From Tipula vernalis (Eukaryota > Arthropoda > Insecta > Diptera > Tipulidae), in NCBI GenBank assembly GCA_958295665.1, contig OY282560.1, forward strand, positions 261,378,641 through 261,442,640: a stretch of DNA of 64,000 nucleotides. Reading direction: 5' to 3'. The notes below the pieces were generated by a model. It was not told the origin of the DNA, searched no databases, and worked only from the letters and a program-made list of their open reading frames with translations. Every line of letters starts with the position of its first letter. Position 1 is the first letter of the stretch. The position numbers and the translations under genes are program-made. Positions 50,758 through 63,960 of the stretch are shown here, one piece after another.

Positions 50758-53700
50758 AGTTTATTCTTTATTTTTATAAGAATTGAACGAGCATAAAATA
50801 GAAAAAATGCCTAATTTAACAATAAAAATGAACACTAAAAATCGCCATTCTCCGTAGTAAATGATTTACTCGAGAATTCGACCGTAGCCTTTGTAGTAAA
50901 ATTGTAACTACTAAAAATGACAATATAATTGTGAGCATTAAAAATCGACTCTGACAATGCGACTTCCCCCAAAGTGCCACAAAAAATAATGTCTTCAACG
51001 AGAAACGCAGAATGTGTTAGTCCATTTTTTCCAATTTTCCGTTTTTCATATCAAACGAAAGAGGAGGAAATTGTGAATATTGTGAAACTAATATTAAGGG
51101 AAAAACTTGGAAAGTAAATTTGTGTTTGCTTATAGACAAAATGGAGAGTGAGACAGTTTTCATTGTCTCCGGAAAAAAATTGTTTCTGGACTTACACATT
51201 CTGCATTTCTCGCCGACGATGTGACAAATTGAAGAAATTTTAATATCAGTGTGTTTTGTTCTGTGCGTTGCTTAAATAAAAAAATAAAATGAAAAAGTTC
51301 AGCATTTCCATTTTCAACATTTTATGTTTCTTATTCTTTTATTTTTAAGATTTGCCCCTCGGGATTTCTTTAGTATTTGTTTTTCAAAATGCAATTAGCA
51401 ACCATAAATGGTCATCAAGATCTCTCGCCAGATTTTTTTGGTTTAAAATATGGGTCAATCAAATCCAAAATTGAAAAATTCGAAAAATTCTCAAACAAGG
51501 TCCATCTCTGGAAAACAACACTATCAACTTGCATTACAGGACCGAACCAAGCTCTGAACAACACCCCAACTCAAAAACTGCCAAAATCCCGTTGAAACTC
51601 CAACCCAAAAACTCCGTTTTTTACGTAATGTGCAGTACTTTTCTCATATTACGTTTGTTTCTTTATGGAGAGATTTTTTGGGATGTGTCTGAACTATTAG
51701 GTATATCACTTAATTTCCTCCCGCGTCAAATAAATAGCTCTAGTCAAAATTAAAATATTAAACTGGCAACGGTAGTATGCCAAATTTTAAACCATTTTAT
51801 TTGAATTCAGCTTTGGAAAATGATTCATAGGGTTAAGACATTAAAAATGGAGGGCAGCAGCAAAGATCATTATCGACATTGTTTATTAATGATGTTTAAC
51901 AATTAGAAAACGTAAAACATGATTAATAATTTGTTTGTTATATATGTACTTTTAACGCGTGGCAATTATTGTTACGGATTAAAAAATCCCCCATCTATAA
52001 GCTGAAGAATGAGAACCATTATATAAATTCTAATGCTACTGATTGTGTACTTTAAAGTATGTAATGATTTTTTTTTTTACTTTGTCACTACATAGTTAAG
52101 GTATCAACAAAAGGTAATTAGTAATTAGTTTTTATTTAAGAAGAAACATAATAGAAATAAAGAACTAAAAAACATCGTCGTACTTAATTACATTTTTTAC
52201 TTGAATTATCGTTGTGTTGCATTGCAAATTGTAAAATACATTATTTACTTGTCGTTATGTGAAATTTATTGCTTTATGTGGGACTAAAAGGAATTCTGGA
52301 CGATTTAAAACGTTTTGAGCTTACGAAAATTGGGGAATAGTTAGGTGGGTATGTTTTTGAGCAAATATTTTGTAACTGCCGTTTTAATATGTTATGCTTA
52401 TAAACAACACCAATCTCAACTCTTTTGAGCATCGTTAATTTGTGTACATCGATATATATCAAAATTAACTTTCATTTTTTGCTTTTATATTTCATGACAA
52501 CCTTGACCTGTGTTAATATAGATGAGCTGTGCTTATTAATGGTTTTTATGTATTAAAAACTCTACACCACGATATTACTTATATTTTATATAAAATACTT
52601 CGATTAATCCTCTTTTTATTGCTAAAAGAATAAACAAGAAATCTTTCAAATAAAATTAAATTTTTTCGCACCTTTTTTGCAGTTTTAGCGATTTCATTAT
52701 GTGTATCAAATTTTTCACTTCTCTTTCGAAATATGTATCAAGAAACACATTTCAACGACCAACCCATTCCATCTAATTGATCTTGATAAGAAAGCTGAAT
52801 TTTTTTCTGTTTATTCATTTCGTGCTGGTATTCTTATACCTAATATTTTATAATGTACGTAATAAAACGAAAAATAAAAACATGTAAAGAATTATTATCT
52901 AATTTTTAGCAAAATAATTAAATTTAGATTTAAATTACGTTGCATTGTTCATTTTTTTGAGATTTTGGTATAAGGGGCAAATGATTTAGCGATTAAAAAT
53001 TGTTCGACTTACAAATCTATAGGGTTTCTCTACCTAGTTGCATGCTAGTTGTTTGTAGTTGCTAAAAGTTTATTCAACAACAATATTTGCACCCGGTGGG
53101 CCTCTTTCGAATTGGATCCAGCCATAAGTTCGTTCTGTTAACGAGCGCTCAAATGGGGTTGATCGGTTTCGGCAAACTGCCGTACATATTCCAAAAAATG
53201 ATTTTACCATACTTCAGATTTTTAGGTTTGATGATTCTAGTATTTTCATATTTTCATGGAACAGACCTTACTCCCAACAGAAATATCCGTTAATTTAATA
53301 TTTATTTATATGCAATAAATTCTTTATGTGCAATTAATTAATTTTCTTTAAGATTTATCGAGTCGTTGATCGAATGGAAAATCATCTCCGTGAAATAACT
53401 CTGGATAACGAAACAAATTCCCAGAGTAAGAGATGCAAATCGTCGATCTAACAGTGAATTAATGTATCTGACATACATATTTTTAAAATTTCTTCTCTAA
53501 GACTCAATTAACGTAGGTACGGAAATTCGGATGCAGTTTCCCACGACGAACCTTTTGGTATCAAAGATGAGTTTTCGAAAAAATTTCAAATACAATACTT
53601 CAATTTACCGTGTTTATTAGATGGTATACGGATTATGAAAATAACAAAATAGTTTTGGAAAATATTTTGCATTTTCTTAACGAATGTGAAGTTTTCGACA

Positions 53701-53866
53701 AATAACAAACTATTAATATGTATTAGTGCGCTGATATATAGTAGGTCAAAAACGTGTTATTAGATAAAACGTCAATGGAAAATTCTAGGACATATATTAA
53801 TGCAAACATTAATCTGGAGATACAAAATTTTAAGAAATGTTCATTCGAGTTATTTAAATTTTTTAT
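50758..53866. other. No gene seen apart from a small foldback
   Basis: AT-rich sequence. Open frames at 51377-51595 and 53087-53293 resemble nothing known to me. A foldback repeat at 50999-51212 is listed separately. Confidence 0.5.
50999..51212. mobile_element. Foldback MITE-like repeat, 214 bp
   Basis: CGAGAAACGCAGAATGTGTT followed by AGTCCA (50999-51024) pairs with 51187-51212 with two mismatches over 26 bp. The interior is non-coding. No target duplication is obvious. Confidence 0.65.
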
Positions 53867-54890
53867 TGGATGGGAAATATTCATGATCATTTGATAAATT
53901 TTTGAATTTTGTGTTTCACTGTAATGAAGATTGCCCAGCTCACAGAGATGTCTCTGGAATGCAACTTTGCCAAAATGAGCATACCTAGTGTAACTACAAA
54001 TAGTATTAATTTAGTTAAAATATGACGAGAATTACTATTTGTTATTAGATGCGAAATATTCATGATCGTTTGATACATTTCTGAATTTTGTGTTTCACTG
54101 TAATGAAGATTGCTAAGCTCACAGAAATGTCTCTGGAATGCAACTTTGCCAAAATGAGCATACCTAGTGTAACTACAAATAGTAATAATTTAGTTAAAAT
54201 ATAACGAGCATTACTATTTGTTATTAGATGCGAAATATTCATGATCCTTTGATAAATTTCTGAATTTTGTGTTTCACTGTAATGAAGATTGCCCAGCTCA
54301 CAGAGATGTCTCTGGAATGCAACTTTGCCAAAATGAGCATACCTAGTGTAACTACAAATAGTATTAATGTAGTTAAAATATGACGAGAATTACTATTTGT
54401 TATTAGATGCGAAATATTCATGATCCTTTGATAAATTTCTGAATTTTGTGTTTCACTGTAATGGAAATTGCCCAGCTCACAGAGATGTCTCTGGGATGTA
54501 ACTTTGCCAAAATGAGCATACCTAGCGTATCTATAAATAGTAATAATTTAGTTAAAATATGACGAGAATTACTATTTGTTATTAGATGCGAAATATTCAT
54601 GATCCTTTGATACATTTTTGAATTTAGTGTTTCACTGTAATGAAGATTGCCCAGCTCACAGAGATGTATCTGGGATGTAGCTTTGCCAAAATGAGCATAC
54701 CTAGTTTATCTACAAATAGTAATAATTTAGTTAAAATATGACGAGAATTACTATTTGTTATTAGATGCGAAATATTCATGATCGTTTGATACATTTCTGA
54801 ATTTTGTGTTTCACTTTAATGAAAATTGCTCAGCTCACAGAGATGTCTCTGGGATGTAACTTTGCCAAAATGAGCATTCCTAGTGTATCT
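53867..54890 (-). repeat. 179-bp satellite array, left, inverted relative to the right array
   Basis: Copies of GCGAAATATTCATGATC stand at 54051, 54230, 54409, 54588 and 54767, with a variant at 53872. All are exactly 179 bp apart, giving about 5.7 monomers. Each monomer contains CAGAGA-TG-TCTCTG, a small palindrome, within a larger CCCAG...CTGGG pairing. Read on the minus strand, several monomers have a 60-codon open frame whose TGA overlaps the ATG of the next monomer (ATGA). Since 179 is not a multiple of three, the array cannot be read through. Orientation is opposite to the array at 56141-62390. Confidence 0.95.
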
Positions 54891-55099
54891 ACATATTTCT
54901 TTGACGTAATTTTGTGGGCCAATTTTTATTCTGATAAATTTGGTGTTAATGCAATATTTCAATTGCTGTAATTGAAAACTGGTTTCACGTGGTAAAAAAT
55001 CATTATCTAAAAAATAAACGCATGAAAATCGGACGCGTAGTAAACATTCTAAAATTTAAATGTGAACAAAAACTTAAATCTATACAAATGTAAGAACCT
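54891..55099. other. Junction between left satellite array and protease remnant
   Basis: Unique AT-rich sequence, no feature recognised. Confidence 0.5.
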
Positions 55100-56102
55100 T
55101 TGCTATCTACTCCAAGAACTACAAAACGAAAATACCACCCAGAAAATTTGTTTAATGAAGGGCAATGGAACAAAACAGTAAGCCCATCTAACCAATCTCC
55201 AAACTATTTTGGAAAGAAAGTACTGGCTCGATATTTGAATAAGGAAATTGATCCCAAAAAAAAAATTAAAGGCTTTGAGGTTCTGCAGCTACCTATTTTA
55301 AGAAACGGATATTCTAATATACATACATATATGGGGAGGAAATATTGTCAGTGACGAACACATGTGGTTTCGATTCTATTACAGAGGTATTAGTTTGTTT
55401 GGGTATCGACAACGAATTTTAAAAATATAAAATTTAATGAAATAGACAGTGATTATTTTAAATTTGAGTCTTCATTAATATACAATACTAATATAACTTC
55501 CAATGTGTACGACTTTCGAACAAATATTATATTTGATGTTTATGATGGTATATAAACTGCGTTAAAAATACGAAAACATAACTGAGTTAAATGCAGAATG
55601 TCAAATTACCTATTTGATAAATAAAATGATACCACAGCCTACTGTAGCTTACCAAAAATGCATTGAGGAAAATATAATTCGCGTTAGAATTAGAAACACT
55701 ATCAGCTGTTATTTGTCTTTTGACATTTTTACATTAAATGAAAATACTATGCGCAACCTTCAAAATTCGTCTTTCGGGTCCTTATCATGTTCGAGTTGTG
55801 GGTCAAATTTGAAAGTGGACAAAATTGTTAGTAAATATGGCATAGCTGTTGCGGAAGTCCAGTCCTACAATAATGACAATTATAATATTAGAATTGGGGA
55901 AATCGAACAAAATATTAAATTAGACGAAGAAATTTTTTTAATAAATTTAATAAATTATAATAGTTCCTTGAAACATTATACCGCAATAATCAAACGGCCC
56001 AATAATAATTGGGAACTATACGATGATTTAAAGAAATTCTCCGTGTTAAAAACTGACCAGATTTTCGTTAATCCTGCAATTTTATTTTATTGCCAGAAGT
56101 AA
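55100..56102 (+). pseudogene. USP-like cysteine protease remnant between inverted satellites
   Basis: Ubiquitin-specific-type proteases use a Cys-His-Asp/Asn triad. Three blocks are visible. At 55100-55354 there is an 84-codon frame (KRKYHPENLFNEGQWNKTVS and ...LPILRNGYSNIHTY), which starts at TTG, not ATG. After a frameshift comes SVTNTCGFDSITEVLVCLG at about 55345-55400. This looks like the Cys box (N-x-C-x-F-D-S). At 55614-56102 a 162-codon frame contains a CSSCGSN pair of cysteines and LKHYTAIIKRPNNNWELYDD, the expected His box and Asp, ending NPAILFYCQK. Stops at about 55410-55600 separate the blocks. The gene is therefore broken, or needs splicing that I cannot see. The assignment rests on motif order and spacing. 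Related captured proteases occur in some eukaryotic mobile elements. Both sides are flanked by inverted copies of the same satellite. Confidence 0.6.
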
Positions 56103-56140
56103 ATAAAATTATTCTACTAAAAATAATTATTATAAAACCA

Positions 56141-59100
56141 ATATTTTATTTCGCATCCAATAACAAATAGTAATTCTCGTCATATTTTAACTAAATTAAT
56201 ATTATTTGTAGGTACACTAAGTATGCTCATTTTGCCAATATTACATCCCAGAGACATCTCTGTGAGCTGGGCAATCTTCATTACAGTGAAACACAAAATT
56301 CAGAAATTTATCAAAGGATCATGAGTATTTCGCATCTAATAACAAATAGTAATTCTCGTCATATTTTAACTTAGTTATTACTATTTATAGATACACTAGG
56401 TTTGCTCATTTTGGCAAAGTTGCATTCCAGAGACATCTATGTGAGCTGGGCAATCTTCATTACAGTGAAACACTAAATTCAGAAATTTATCAAAGGATCA
56501 TGAATATTTCGCATCTAATAACAAATAGTAATTCTCGTCATATTATAACAAAATTATTACTATTTGTAGATATACTAGGTATGCTCATTTTGGCAAAATT
56601 ACATCCCAGAGACATCTCTGTGAGCTGGGCAATCTTTATTACAGTGAAACACTAAATTCAGAAATTTATCAAAGGATCATGAGTATTTCGCATCTAATAA
56701 CAAATAGTAATTCTCGTCATATTTTAACTTAGTTATTACTATTTATAGATACACTAGGTATGCTCATTTTGGCTATATTACATCCCAGAGACATCTCTGT
56801 GAGCTGGCCAATCTTCATTACAGTGAAACACTAAATTCAGAAATTTATCAAAGGATCATGAATATTTCGCATCTTATAACAAATAGTAATTCTCGTCATA
56901 TTTTAACTTAGTTATTACTATTTATAGATACACTAAGTATGCTCATTTTGGCAAAGTTGCATTCCAGAGACATCTCTGTGAGCTGGGCAATCTTCATTAC
57001 AGTGAAACACAAAATTCAGAAATTTATCAAAGGATCATGAATATTTCGCATCTAATAACAAATAGTAATTCTCGTCATATTTTAACTAAATTATTACTAT
57101 TTATAGATACACTAGGTATGCTCATTTTGGCAAAATTACATCCCAGAGACATCTCTGTGAGCTGGGCAATCTTTATTACAGTGAAACACTAAATTCAGAA
57201 ATTTATCAAAGGATCATGAGTATTTCGCATCTAATAACAAATAGTAATTCTCGTCATATTTTAACTTAGTTATTACTATTTATAGATACACTAGGTATGC
57301 TCATTTTGGCAAAATTACATCCCAGAGACATCTCTGTGAGCTGGGCAATCTTTATTATAGTGAAACACTAAATTCAGAAATTTATCAAAGGATCATGAAT
57401 ATTTCGCATCTAATAACAAATAGTAATTTTTGTCATATTTTAACTTAGTTATTACTATTTATAGATACACTAGGTATGCTCATTTTGGCAAAATTACATC
57501 CCAGAGACATCTCTGTGAGCTGGCCAATCTTCATTACAGTGAATCACTAAATTCAGAAATTTATCAAAGGATCATGAATATTTCGCATCTAATAACAAAT
57601 AGTAATTCTCGTCATATTTTACTTAGTTATTAATATTTATAGATACACTAGGTTTGCTCATTTTGGCAAAGTTGCATTCCAGAGACATCTATGTGAGCTG
57701 GGCAATCTTCATTACAGTGAAACACTAAATTCAGAAATTTATCAAAGGATCATGAATATTTCGCATCTAATAACAAATAGTAATTCTCGTCATATTTTAA
57801 CAAAATTATTACTATTTGTAGATATACTAGGTATGCTCATTTTGGCAAAATTACATCCCAGAGACATCTCTGTGAGCTGGGCAATCTTTATTACAGTGAA
57901 ACACTAAATTCAGAAATTTATCAAAGGATCATGAGTATTTCGCATCTAATAACAAATAGTAATTCTCGTCATATTTTAACTTAGTTATTACTATTTATAG
58001 ATACACTAGGTATGCTCATTTTGGCTATATTACATCCCAGAGACATCTCTGTGAGCTGGCCAATCTTTATTACAGTGAAACACTAAATTCAGAAATTTAT
58101 CAAAGGATCATGAATATTTCGCATCTAATAACAAATAGTAATTCTCGTCATATTTTAACTTAGTTATTACTATTTATAGATACACTAGGTATGCGCATTT
58201 TGGCAAAGTTGCATTCCAGAGACATCTCTGTGAGCTGGCAATCTTCATTACAGTGAAACACAAAATTCAGAAATTTATCAAAGGATCATGAATATTTCGC
58301 ATCTAATAACAAATAGTAATTCTCGTCATATTTTAACTAAATTATTACTATTTATAGATACACTAGGTATGCTCATTTTGGCAAAATTACATCCCAGAGA
58401 CATCTCTGTGAGCTGGCCAATCTTCATTACAGTGAAACACTAAATTCAGAAATTTATCAAAGGATCATGAATATTTTGCATCTAATAACAAATAGTAATT
58501 CTCGTCATATTTTGACTTAGTTATTACTATTTATAGATACACTAGGTATGCTCATTTTGGCAAAATTACATCCCAGAGACATCTCTGTGAGCTGGGCAAT
58601 CTTTATTATAGTGAAACACTAAATTCAGAAATTTATCAAAGGATCATGAATATTTCGCATCTAATAACAAATAGTAATTCTCGTCATATTTTAACTTAGT
58701 TATTACTATTTATAGATACACTAGGTATGCTCATTTTGGCAAAATTACATCCCAGAGACATCTCTGTGAGCTGGCCAATCTTCATTACAGTGAATCACTA
58801 AATTCAGAAATTTATCAAAGGATCATGAATATTTCGCATCTAATAACAAATAGTAATTCTCGTCATATTTTAACTTAGTTATTACTATTTATAGATACAC
58901 TAGGTTTGCTCATTTTGGCAAAGTTGCATTCCAGAGACATCTATGTGAGCTGGGCAATCTTCATTACAGTGAAACACTAAATTCAGAAATTTATCAAAGG
59001 ATCATGAATATTTCGCATCTAATAACAAATAGTAATTCTCGTCATATTTTAACAAAATTATTACTATTTGTAGATATACTAGGTATGCTCATTTTGGCAA

Positions 59101-62100
59101 AATTACATCCCAGAGACATCTCTGTGAGCTGGGCAATCCTTATTACAGTGAAACACTAAATTCAGAAATTTATCAAAGGATCATGAGTATTTCGCATCTA
59201 ATAACAAATAGTAATTCTCGTCATATTTTAACTTAGTTATTACTATTTATAGATACACTAGGTATGCTCATTTTGGCTATATTACATCCCAGAGACATCT
59301 CTGTGAGCTGGCCAATCTTCATTACAGTGAAACACTAAATTCAGAAATTTATCAAAGGATCATGAATATTTCGCATCTAATAACAAATAGTAATTCTCGT
59401 CATATTTTAACTTAGTTATTACTATTTATAGATACACTAGGTATGCGCATTTTAGCAAAGTTGCATTCCAGAGACATCTCTGTGAGCTGGGCAATCTTCA
59501 TTACAGTGAAACACAAAATTCAGAAATTTATCAAAGGATCATGAATATTTCGCATCTAATAACAAATAGTAATTCTCGTCATATTTTAACTAAATTATTA
59601 CTATTTATAGATACACTAGGTATGCTCATTTTGGCAAAATTACATCCCAGAGACATCTCTGTGAGCTGGCCAATCTTCATTACAGTGAAACACTAAATTC
59701 AGAAATTTATCAAAGGATCATGAATATTTTGCATCTAATAACAAATAGTAATTCTCGTCATATTTTGACTTAGTTATTACTATTTATAGATACACTAGGT
59801 ATGCTCATTTTGGCAAAATTACATCCCAGAGACATCTCTGTGAGCTGGGCAATCTTTATTATAGTGAAACACTAAATTCAGAAATTTATCAAAGGATCAT
59901 GAATATTTCGCATCTAATAACAAATAGTAATTCTCGTCATATTTTAACTTAATTATTACTATTTGTAGATACACTAGGTATGCTCATTTTGGCAAAATTA
60001 CATCCCAGAGACATCTCTGTGAGCTGGGCAACCTTCATTACAGTGAAACACTAAATTCAGAAATTTATCAAAGATCATGAATATTTCGCATCTAATAACA
60101 AATAGTAATTCTCGTCATATTTGAACTTATTATTACTATTTGTAGATACACTAGGTATGCTCATTTTGGCAAAATTACATCCCAGAGACATCTCTGTGAG
60201 TTGGGCAATCTTCATTACAGTGAAACACTAAATTCAGAAATTTATCAAAGGATCATGAATATTTCGCATCCAATAACAAATAGTAATTCTCGTCATATTT
60301 TAACTTAGTTATTACTATTTATAGATACACTAGGTATGCGCATTTTGGCAAAGTTGCATTCCAGAGACATCTCTGTGAGCTGGCAATCTTCATTACAGTG
60401 AAACACAAAATTCAGAAATTTATCAAAGGATCATGAATATTTCGCATCTAATAACAAATAGTAATTCTCGTCATATTTTAACTAAATTATTACTATTTAT
60501 AGATACACTAGGTATGCTCATTTTGGCAAAATTACATCCCAGAGACATCTCTGTGAGCTGGCCAATCTTCATTACAGTGAAACACTAAATTCAGAAATTT
60601 ATCAAAGGATCATGAATATTTTGCATCTAATAACAAATAGTAATTCTCGTCATATTTTGACTTAGTTATTACTATTTATAGATACACTAGGTATGCTCAT
60701 TTTGGCAAAATTACATCCCAGAGACATCTCTGTGAGCTGGGCAATCTTTATTATAGTGAAACACTAAATTCAGAAATTTATCAAAGGATCATGAATATTT
60801 CGCATCTAATAACAAATAGTAATTCTCGTCATATTTTAACTTAGTTATTACTATTTATAGATACACTAGGTATGCTCATTTTGGCAAAATTACATCCCAG
60901 AGACATCTCTGTGAGCTGGCCAATCTTCATTACAGTGAATCACTAAATTCAGAAATTTATCAAAGGATCATGAATATTTCGCATCTAATAACAAATAGTA
61001 ATTCTCGTCATATTTTAACTTAGTTATTACTATTTATAGATACACTAGGTTTGCTCATTTTGGCAAAGTTGCATTCCAGAGACATCTATGTGAGCTGGGC
61101 AATCTTCATTACAGTGAAACACTAAATTCAGAAATTTATCAAAGGATCATGAATATTTCGCATCTAATAACAAATAGTAATTCTCGTCATATTTTAACAA
61201 AATTATTACTATTTGTAGATATACTAGGTATGCTCATTTTGGCAAAATTACATCCCAGAGACATCTCTGTGAGCTGGGCAATCCTTATTACAGTGAAACA
61301 CTAAATTCAGAAATTTATCAAAGGATCATGAGTATTTCGCATCTAATAACAAATAGTAATTCTCGTCATATTTTAACTTAGTTATTACTATTTATAGATA
61401 CACTAGGTATGCTCATTTTGGCTATATTACATCCCAGAGACATCTCTGTGAGCTGGCCAATCTTCATTACAGTGAAACACTAAATTCAGAAATTTATCAA
61501 AGGATCATGAATATTTCGCATCTAATAACAAATAGTAATTCTCGTCATATTTTAACTTAGTTATTACTATTTATAGATACACTAGGTATGCGCATTTTAG
61601 CAAAGTTGCATTCCAGAGACATCTCTGTGAGCTGGGCAATCTTCATTACAGTGAAACACAAAATTCAGAAATTTATCAAAGGATCATGAATATTTCGCAT
61701 CTAATAACAAATAGTAATTCTCGTCATATTTTAACTAAATTATTACTATTTATAGATACACTAGGTATGCTCATTTTGGCAAAATTACATCCCAGAGACA
61801 TCTCTGTGAGCTGGCCAATCTTCATTACAGTGAAACACTAAATTCAGAAATTTATCAAAGGATCATGAATATTTTGCATCTAATAACAAATAGTAATTCT
61901 CGTCATATTTTGACTTAGTTATTACTATTTATAGATACACTAGGTATGCTCATTTTGGCAAAATTACATCCCAGAGACATCTCTGTGAGCTGGGCAATCT
62001 TTATTATAGTGAAACACTAAATTCAGAAATTTATCAAAGGATCATGAATATTTCGCATCTAATAACAAATAGTAATTCTCGTCATATTTTAACTTAATTA

Positions 62101-62390
62101 TTACTATTTGTAGATACACTAGGTATGCTCATTTTGGCAAAATTACATCCCAGAGACATCTCTGTGAGCTGGGCAACCTTCATTACAGTGAAACACTAAA
62201 TTCAGAAATTTATCAAAGATCATGAATATTTCGCATCTAATAACAAATAGTAATTCTCGTCATATTTGAACTTATTATTACTATTTGTAGATACACTAGG
62301 TATGCTCGTTTTGGCAAAATTACATCCCAGATACATCTCTGTGAGCTTCATTACAGTGGAACACAAAATTCAGAAATTTATCACAGATAG
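56141..62390 (+). repeat. 179-bp satellite array, right, about 35 monomers with higher-order repeats
   Basis: The string TTTCGCATC(T/C)AATAAC recurs every 178-179 bp from 56151 to about 62240. Monomers fall into recognisable variants that repeat in order. The variant GGTTTGCTC occurs at 56399, 57651 and 58903 (1252 bp apart, seven monomers) and again at 61048 (2145 bp, twelve monomers). The variant GGCTATATTAC shows the same spacing. These are higher-order repeats produced by recent unequal exchange. Most monomers carry stops (AACTTAG, CACTAAATTC), unlike the left array. The right edge is at about 62390, where a degenerate last monomer runs into AT-rich DNA. Confidence 0.95.
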
Positions 62391-63281
62391 TTTTTTTTTA
62401 TTTACTCGAAATAGGTTCAATGATTAAATTAGCACGACATTTATTGATTTTTGTCACAAAATTTGAACAAAGTATACATTTTGTTAAATTGCTTTTACCG
62501 ACTGTTTTACTAACACTTACTTATTTTTTTGTTAATTTAACAAATTTTATATACATACATATTTTGTTAATTTTTTTATTTTGTGGAAAACTTCACATCC
62601 GTTTTTCTTACTATATACTTGCGCAAAGAATTCTACAAATTTTAGAAAAGTGCGAATAAAACGAATTAAAACACCCTTAAAAAACTTGCTATATTTAATA
62701 AACTTTGTGTGTCGATAGCGTTAATGGGTTTTTTGGGTTATTTGCATGAGAATACTACCGAGGACACTAACGGGAAACCATAACAGGTGACTTCACTGTA
62801 AATGCGCCAGTTTTCACTTCGAAAATATATTGATTGGTTCGATAGATAAATCAGTTATCAATCAATTTGGAAAATTGAACCCCGAATTTGTCAATATGGA
62901 CAATATTGGTAGCATCTTCATGGCATCGGTTCAAGTGATCGGTTGATCAGCGGTTCCACACACCAATTTTGCATGTTAATAAGGAAGTGCTGGTATTGGT
63001 TCCTATTTGCCACATATCATTATATTTAATAAGAATTAACAGCCCATTTCAGTAAACTCAACGTGACTCACGCCAAAACAGGCACACTTAGTCATTTCAA
63101 GAGACTACTAACACAGCTGTTCATCACTTGAAAATATATTATGACAAAAAAGTCATTTGAAATGACAATTGTCGTAAAAAATAGCAGCCGTTTAGAGTTT
63201 ATAGATTTAATATTAACGTCTTATGTCGATGCCTCTTATTAATTAATGCGGTTTAGTAAATAACCTGTTGTGTTTCCAGGA
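62391..63281. other. No gene seen
   Basis: AT-rich flank. The open frame 62420-62659 is hydrophobic and low in complexity and I do not support it as a gene. Confidence 0.5.
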
Positions 63282-63960
63282 GACATTGCAAAAATGTATC
63301 AAGAGGTATTGTTAAACCCAGAATTAAACGATTTGTATCGCATTTGCTGGCGTGAGTCAATTAATGATGATATCAAAAGTTATCGTCTCTGCAGTTTGCA
63401 CCATTAAATACGATTACTGTCTTGCAACAAAATGTCTATTCCAACTAGCTATTGATGAGGGTAATTTTTTCCAATTGCAACAAGGGTATTGAAACGGAAT
63501 TTCTACGCGAATGATGTTCTTAAGGGCGCAGAAAACGTTGAAAAGGCACGTCATTTGAAGCAACAGTTGATCGGATCATTATTAAAGGGCGGATTTCAAT
63601 TACACAAGTTTGAATCCGATATAGGTGACTTGTAATTTGGTAAAGGAACATTTGGTAACAGTTCTAGGTAAAGCTATGATAGTAACGCCGATACACTTCG
63701 TATTGATTGCGACAGTTCGAAGTTGGATAATAACGTAAAGTGTGGGTAGGTTTTGTCGGACATTACAAAGTTTTTCGATTTGTTGGGGTTGTGTGTTACC
63801 GCGGTATTCGATGTGCAGTGTTTTATGTATAGGTTGTAGTATCATGTGTCCCAATTTGCAATTAGATGATGAATTATCTGTGGATTTGGGTGACGAATGG
63901 AATCATTATTGGCTGATAATGACATTCCTCTCATGATTTTGTTACCCAAACCTACACGAA
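63282..63960 (+). pseudogene. Decayed BEL/Pao pol fragment (reverse transcriptase onward)
   Basis: Several frames together follow the BEL/Pao Pol order. DIAKMYQEVLLNPELNDLYR then ICWRE begins at 63282. NFYANDVLKGAENVEKARHL, then GSLLKGGFQLHKFESD, begins at 63498. LSDITKFFDLLGLCVTAVFD then VQCFM begins at about 63753, and QLDDELSVDLGDEWNHYW follows at 63859. The catalytic YVDD is changed to YAND. The middle part of RT (the TVTYGTA region) is largely lost, and at least three frameshifts or stops are present. It is not the missing 3' part of the element at 47-50 kb: it overlaps that element in RT and differs clearly in sequence. It therefore represents a second, older BEL/Pao lineage. Confidence 0.8.

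Noticed and set aside
54051..62240. The 179-bp array as a centromere
   Set aside because: Monomer size and higher-order structure would fit, but the array is short, inverted and flanks a gene remnant; sequence alone cannot show centromere function.
53867..62390. CRISPR array
   Set aside because: The repeats are contiguous 179-bp satellite monomers without unique spacers, and the DNA is eukaryotic.
62420..62659. 79-codon hydrophobic frame after the satellite
   Set aside because: AT-rich Phe/Leu/Ile bias gives apparent membrane character; no homology or start context.
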